In this document: one piece after another, positions 5,381-7,290 of the stretch
How positions within the stretch are numbered: the stretch's first letter is position 1
Layout: each line of letters starts with the position of its first letter
NCBI GenBank assembly: GCA_023136725.1
Contig: JAGLQR010000081.1
Coordinates: 1-7,290, forward strand
DNA from: Candidatus Aminicenantota bacterium
GTDB lineage: Bacteria > Acidobacteriota > Aminicenantia > UBA2199
Length of the DNA: 7,290 nucleotides
Direction of reading: 5' to 3'
Notes under the pieces: model-generated
Told to the model about the DNA's origin: nothing
Database searches by the model: none
Seen by the model: the letters and a program-made list of their open reading frames with translations, nothing else
Translations under genes and position numbers: made by a program

Positions 5381-6700
5381 ATGCGTAATGCGATAATTAT
5401 GGGAGCAGCTGGAAGAGATTTTCACAATTTCAATTTATTTTTCAAAGAGAACAAGGATATAAAAGTAGTAGCTTTTACAGCGACACAGATTCCTGATATT
5501 GACGGAAGAAAATATCCCAAAGAACTTGCAGGTGAACTTTACCCTGATGGAATTAATATTTATCCGGAAGAGCAACTTCTGGAATTGATCGAAAAATATG
5601 ATGTGAAAGATGTATATTTTGCATACAGTGATGTACCTTACGAATATGTACTTGATAAGTCTGCTGATGTCATGAAGACCGGGGCGAATTTTATTCTTCT
5701 CGGACCCGGAGAAACTATGGTAAAGAGTACAAAGCCGGTAGTTTCTGTTTGTGCAGTCAGGACAGGATGCGGAAAGAGCCAGACAACAAGGAAAGTAAGT
5801 AATATCCTTAAAGAGTTGGGTTTTAAGGTTGCTGCTATTCGCCACCCGATGCCTTATGGTGACCTGGTAAAACAGAAAGTTCAGAAATTTGAGACTATTG
5901 ATGATCTGAAAAAGCATGAATGTACTATTGAAGAGATGGAAGAATATGAGCCTCATATCAGTAATGGTGTAGTTGTATTTGCCGGAGTTGATTACGAAGC
6001 TATTGTCAGAGAAGCAGAAAAAATAGCAGATGTGATCCTATGGGATGGTGGAAATAATGATCTGCCGTTTTACAAGGCAGACCTGGAAATAGTAGTGGTT
6101 GATCCTCATAGAGCCGGACATGAACTTACATATTATCCTGGTGGAGCCAACTTTAAAAGAGCGGATGTTATTGTTATAAATAAAATCGATACTGCAGATC
6201 TGGAAGATATCATTGAAGTAAGAGAAAACATCAGAGATCATAATCCGGATGCGATTGTAGTTGACGGCGCTTCTCCGATTTTCGTAGAAGGAGGGGATAA
6301 GATAAGAGGTAAAAAGGTACTCGTGATCGAGGACGGTCCGACTCTTACTCATGGAGAGATGAAATATGGAGCCGGTATTATGGCTGCACATAAATATGGA
6401 GCTGCGGAACTTGTAGATCCAAGGCCGTTTGCTGTTGGAACTATTGCTGATACTTTTGAGAAGTATCCTGAGATCGGAATTCTTTTACCTGCAATGGGTT
6501 ATGGCGATCAACAGATGAAGGATCTTGAGACTACAATCAACAATATAGAAGCTGATCTGGTGATCGTTGCAACACCGATCGATCTTAGTCGAATCGTTAA
6601 TTTCAAAAAGCCAACTGTCAGAGTTTCTTATGATCTGGAAGAGATAGGAACCCCGACTTTAACTGACATTCTTTCAAATCATCCTAAACTAAAGAGGTAA
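5381..6700 (+). CDS. COG2403-type P-loop protein, cyclic 2,3-diphosphoglycerate synthetase-like
   Basis: This 439-residue cytoplasmic protein resembles the predicted-GTPase family that includes archaeal cyclic 2,3-diphosphoglycerate synthetase, which makes cDPG from 2,3-diphosphoglycerate and ATP. A Rossmann-like N-terminal domain (about 1-115) starts with IIMGAAGRDFHNFN. The nucleotide-binding domain has a P-loop RTGCGKSQTTRK (127-138, Lys132 and Ser133), a Walker B-like region WDGGNNDLPF (221-230) followed by VVVDPHRAGHE (238-248), and a G4-like NKID at 267-270. A C-terminal domain with YGAGIMAAHKYGA and LLPAMGYGDQQ segments follows. ATG with AGGAGG 5 nt upstream makes the start clear. The carbamate kinase gene begins 42 bp after the stop, so the two are likely co-transcribed. 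That neighbour hints at carbamoyl-phosphate metabolism rather than archaeal-style thermoprotectant synthesis. The family is recognised with good confidence, but the reaction in this bacterium is unknown. Confidence 0.85.
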   Translation: MRNAIIMGAAGRDFHNFNLFFKENKDIKVVAFTATQIPDIDGRKYPKELAGELYPDGINIYPEEQLLELIEKYDVKDVYFAYSDVPYEYVLDKSADVMKTGANFILLGPGETMVKSTKPVVSVCAVRTGCGKSQTTRKVSNILKELGFKVAAIRHPMPYGDLVKQKVQKFETIDDLKKHECTIEEMEEYEPHISNGVVVFAGVDYEAIVREAEKIADVILWDGGNNDLPFYKADLEIVVVDPHRAGHELTYYPGGANFKRADVIVINKIDTADLEDIIEVRENIRDHNPDAIVVDGASPIFVEGGDKIRGKKVLVIEDGPTLTHGEMKYGAGIMAAHKYGAAELVDPRPFAVGTIADTFEKYPEIGILLPAMGYGDQQMKDLETTINNIEADLVIVATPIDLSRIVNFKKPTVRVSYDLEEIGTPTLTDILSNHPKLKR

Positions 6701-6742
6701 TCTGGAGGATAGAGGCTTAATACTATTAACGGGGGACAGATC

Positions 6743-7290
6743 ATGAATAAACTTGCACTCATTGCTTTTGGCGGAAACGCCATGCTTGCATCTGGAGAAA
6801 AGGGGACTGCACGGGAACAATACAGGAATGCCAAAAAGGCCGCAGGCCTGATGGTTGACATAGTTAAAAAAGGCTATGAACTAATAATTGTCCACGGAAA
6901 CGGCCCCCAGGTCGGGAACATATTGCTTCAAATGGAAGGCTCTGCAAACACTGTCCCCCCGTTCCCGCTTGATGTATGTGATGCAATGACAGAAGGCAGT
7001 ATGGGATACATGCTTGAAAAAGCTATTCTGAATGAATTGAGAAAACAATCAATTGATAAAGAGGTTGTTACTTTATTAACCCAGGTGATAGTTGATAAAG
7101 ATGATAAAGCTTTTTCAAATCCGACAAAACCTATCGGCCCTTTCTACAACAAATTCAGGGCCGGCCAACTGGTTAAAGAGAACCATTGGACAATGATAGA
7201 AGATGCAGGAAGAGGATTCAGGAGGGTTGTCCCTTCACCACGACCAATCGATATAGTTCCTAAAAGAGCTATCAGGGCGATGGTTGAGAA
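6743..7290 (+). CDS. arcC: Carbamate kinase, N-terminal part cut by window end
   Basis: Amino-acid-kinase-fold enzyme that reversibly converts ATP plus carbamate to ADP plus carbamoyl phosphate, usually to make ATP from carbamoyl phosphate in arginine, agmatine or purine-derived catabolism. The frame is open for 182 codons and runs off the end; the family is about 310 residues, so a little over half is visible. Motifs seen: LIAFGGNAML (6-15), the glycine loop VHGNGPQVGN (50-59), AMTEGSMGYML (81-91), the signature NPTKPIGPFY (126-135), and GRGFRRVVPSPRPIDIVPK (156-174). ATG at 6743 follows a G-rich ribosome site (GGGGGA, 6731-6736). It is the second gene after the COG2403-type protein on the plus strand. 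The catalytic direction cannot be told from the sequence; a carbamoyltransferase further downstream would indicate a catabolic route. Confidence 0.95.
   Translation, partial: MNKLALIAFGGNAMLASGEKGTAREQYRNAKKAAGLMVDIVKKGYELIIVHGNGPQVGNILLQMEGSANTVPPFPLDVCDAMTEGSMGYMLEKAILNELRKQSIDKEVVTLLTQVIVDKDDKAFSNPTKPIGPFYNKFRAGQLVKENHWTMIEDAGRGFRRVVPSPRPIDIVPKRAIRAMVE

Noticed and set aside
5435..6391. Minus-strand frames of 173 and 117 codons antisense to the COG2403-type gene
   Set aside because: The plus-strand gene has a promoter, a strong ribosome site and clear motifs; the antisense frames are low-complexity products of its AT-rich codons.
6731..6738. GGGGACAG-like sequence before arcC resembling the end of the repeat at 38-120
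   Set aside because: Only the short GGGGACAG core matches, there is no partner arm nearby, and the G-run is better explained as the arcC ribosome site.
6679..6861. 60-codon minus-strand frame across the start of arcC
   Set aside because: It overlaps the carbamate kinase start region and encodes nothing recognisable.

Overview
The window looks like ordinary chromosome from an AT-leaning, Gram-negative, probably anaerobic bacterium. The Gram-negative reading rests on a DpaA/YafK-type L,D-transpeptidase-fold protein, a Tat-exported DUF362 protein and a signal-peptide DUF6599 protein. Strong AGGAGG-type Shine-Dalgarno sites and E. coli-like -35/-10 hexamers argue against Bacteroidota. The gene combination suits a poorly cultured lineage (Aminicenantes-, Cloacimonadota- or deltaproteobacteria-like), but the phylum cannot be fixed from this sequence.

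Layout: bases 38-120 hold an imperfect 20-bp inverted repeat enclosing AT-rich palindromes, which looks like a MITE/REP-like element or large hairpin. From 153 to 5188 six genes lie on the minus strand. In transcription order they are a Tat-exported DUF362 protein, an exported DUF6599 protein, rpiB, glyA, an RNase D-like DEDDy exonuclease, and a DpaA/YafK-family peptidoglycan protein. The two exported genes are 12 bp apart. A 76-bp gap with a palindrome overlapping a candidate promoter separates them from the tightly packed rpiB-glyA-exonuclease-dpaA group. A divergent promoter region (5189-5380) then separates this strand from a plus-strand pair: a COG2403-type P-loop protein related to cyclic 2,3-diphosphoglycerate synthetase, and a carbamate kinase cut by the window end.

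How the genes fit together: RpiB (pentose-phosphate interconversion) and GlyA (one-carbon/serine-glycine metabolism) are housekeeping enzymes. The exonuclease and the DpaA-like protein are co-transcribed passengers whose link to them is unclear. The exported DUF362-DUF6599 pair is an uncharacterised envelope module. The COG2403 protein-carbamate kinase pair suggests carbamoyl-phosphate or ATP metabolism, and its unknown P-loop enzyme is the best candidate here for undescribed biochemistry. The dpaA gene has an anomalous start: an in-frame signal peptide lies upstream of the only canonical start codon. I see no CRISPR array, tRNA, rRNA, complete transposase gene or defence system.
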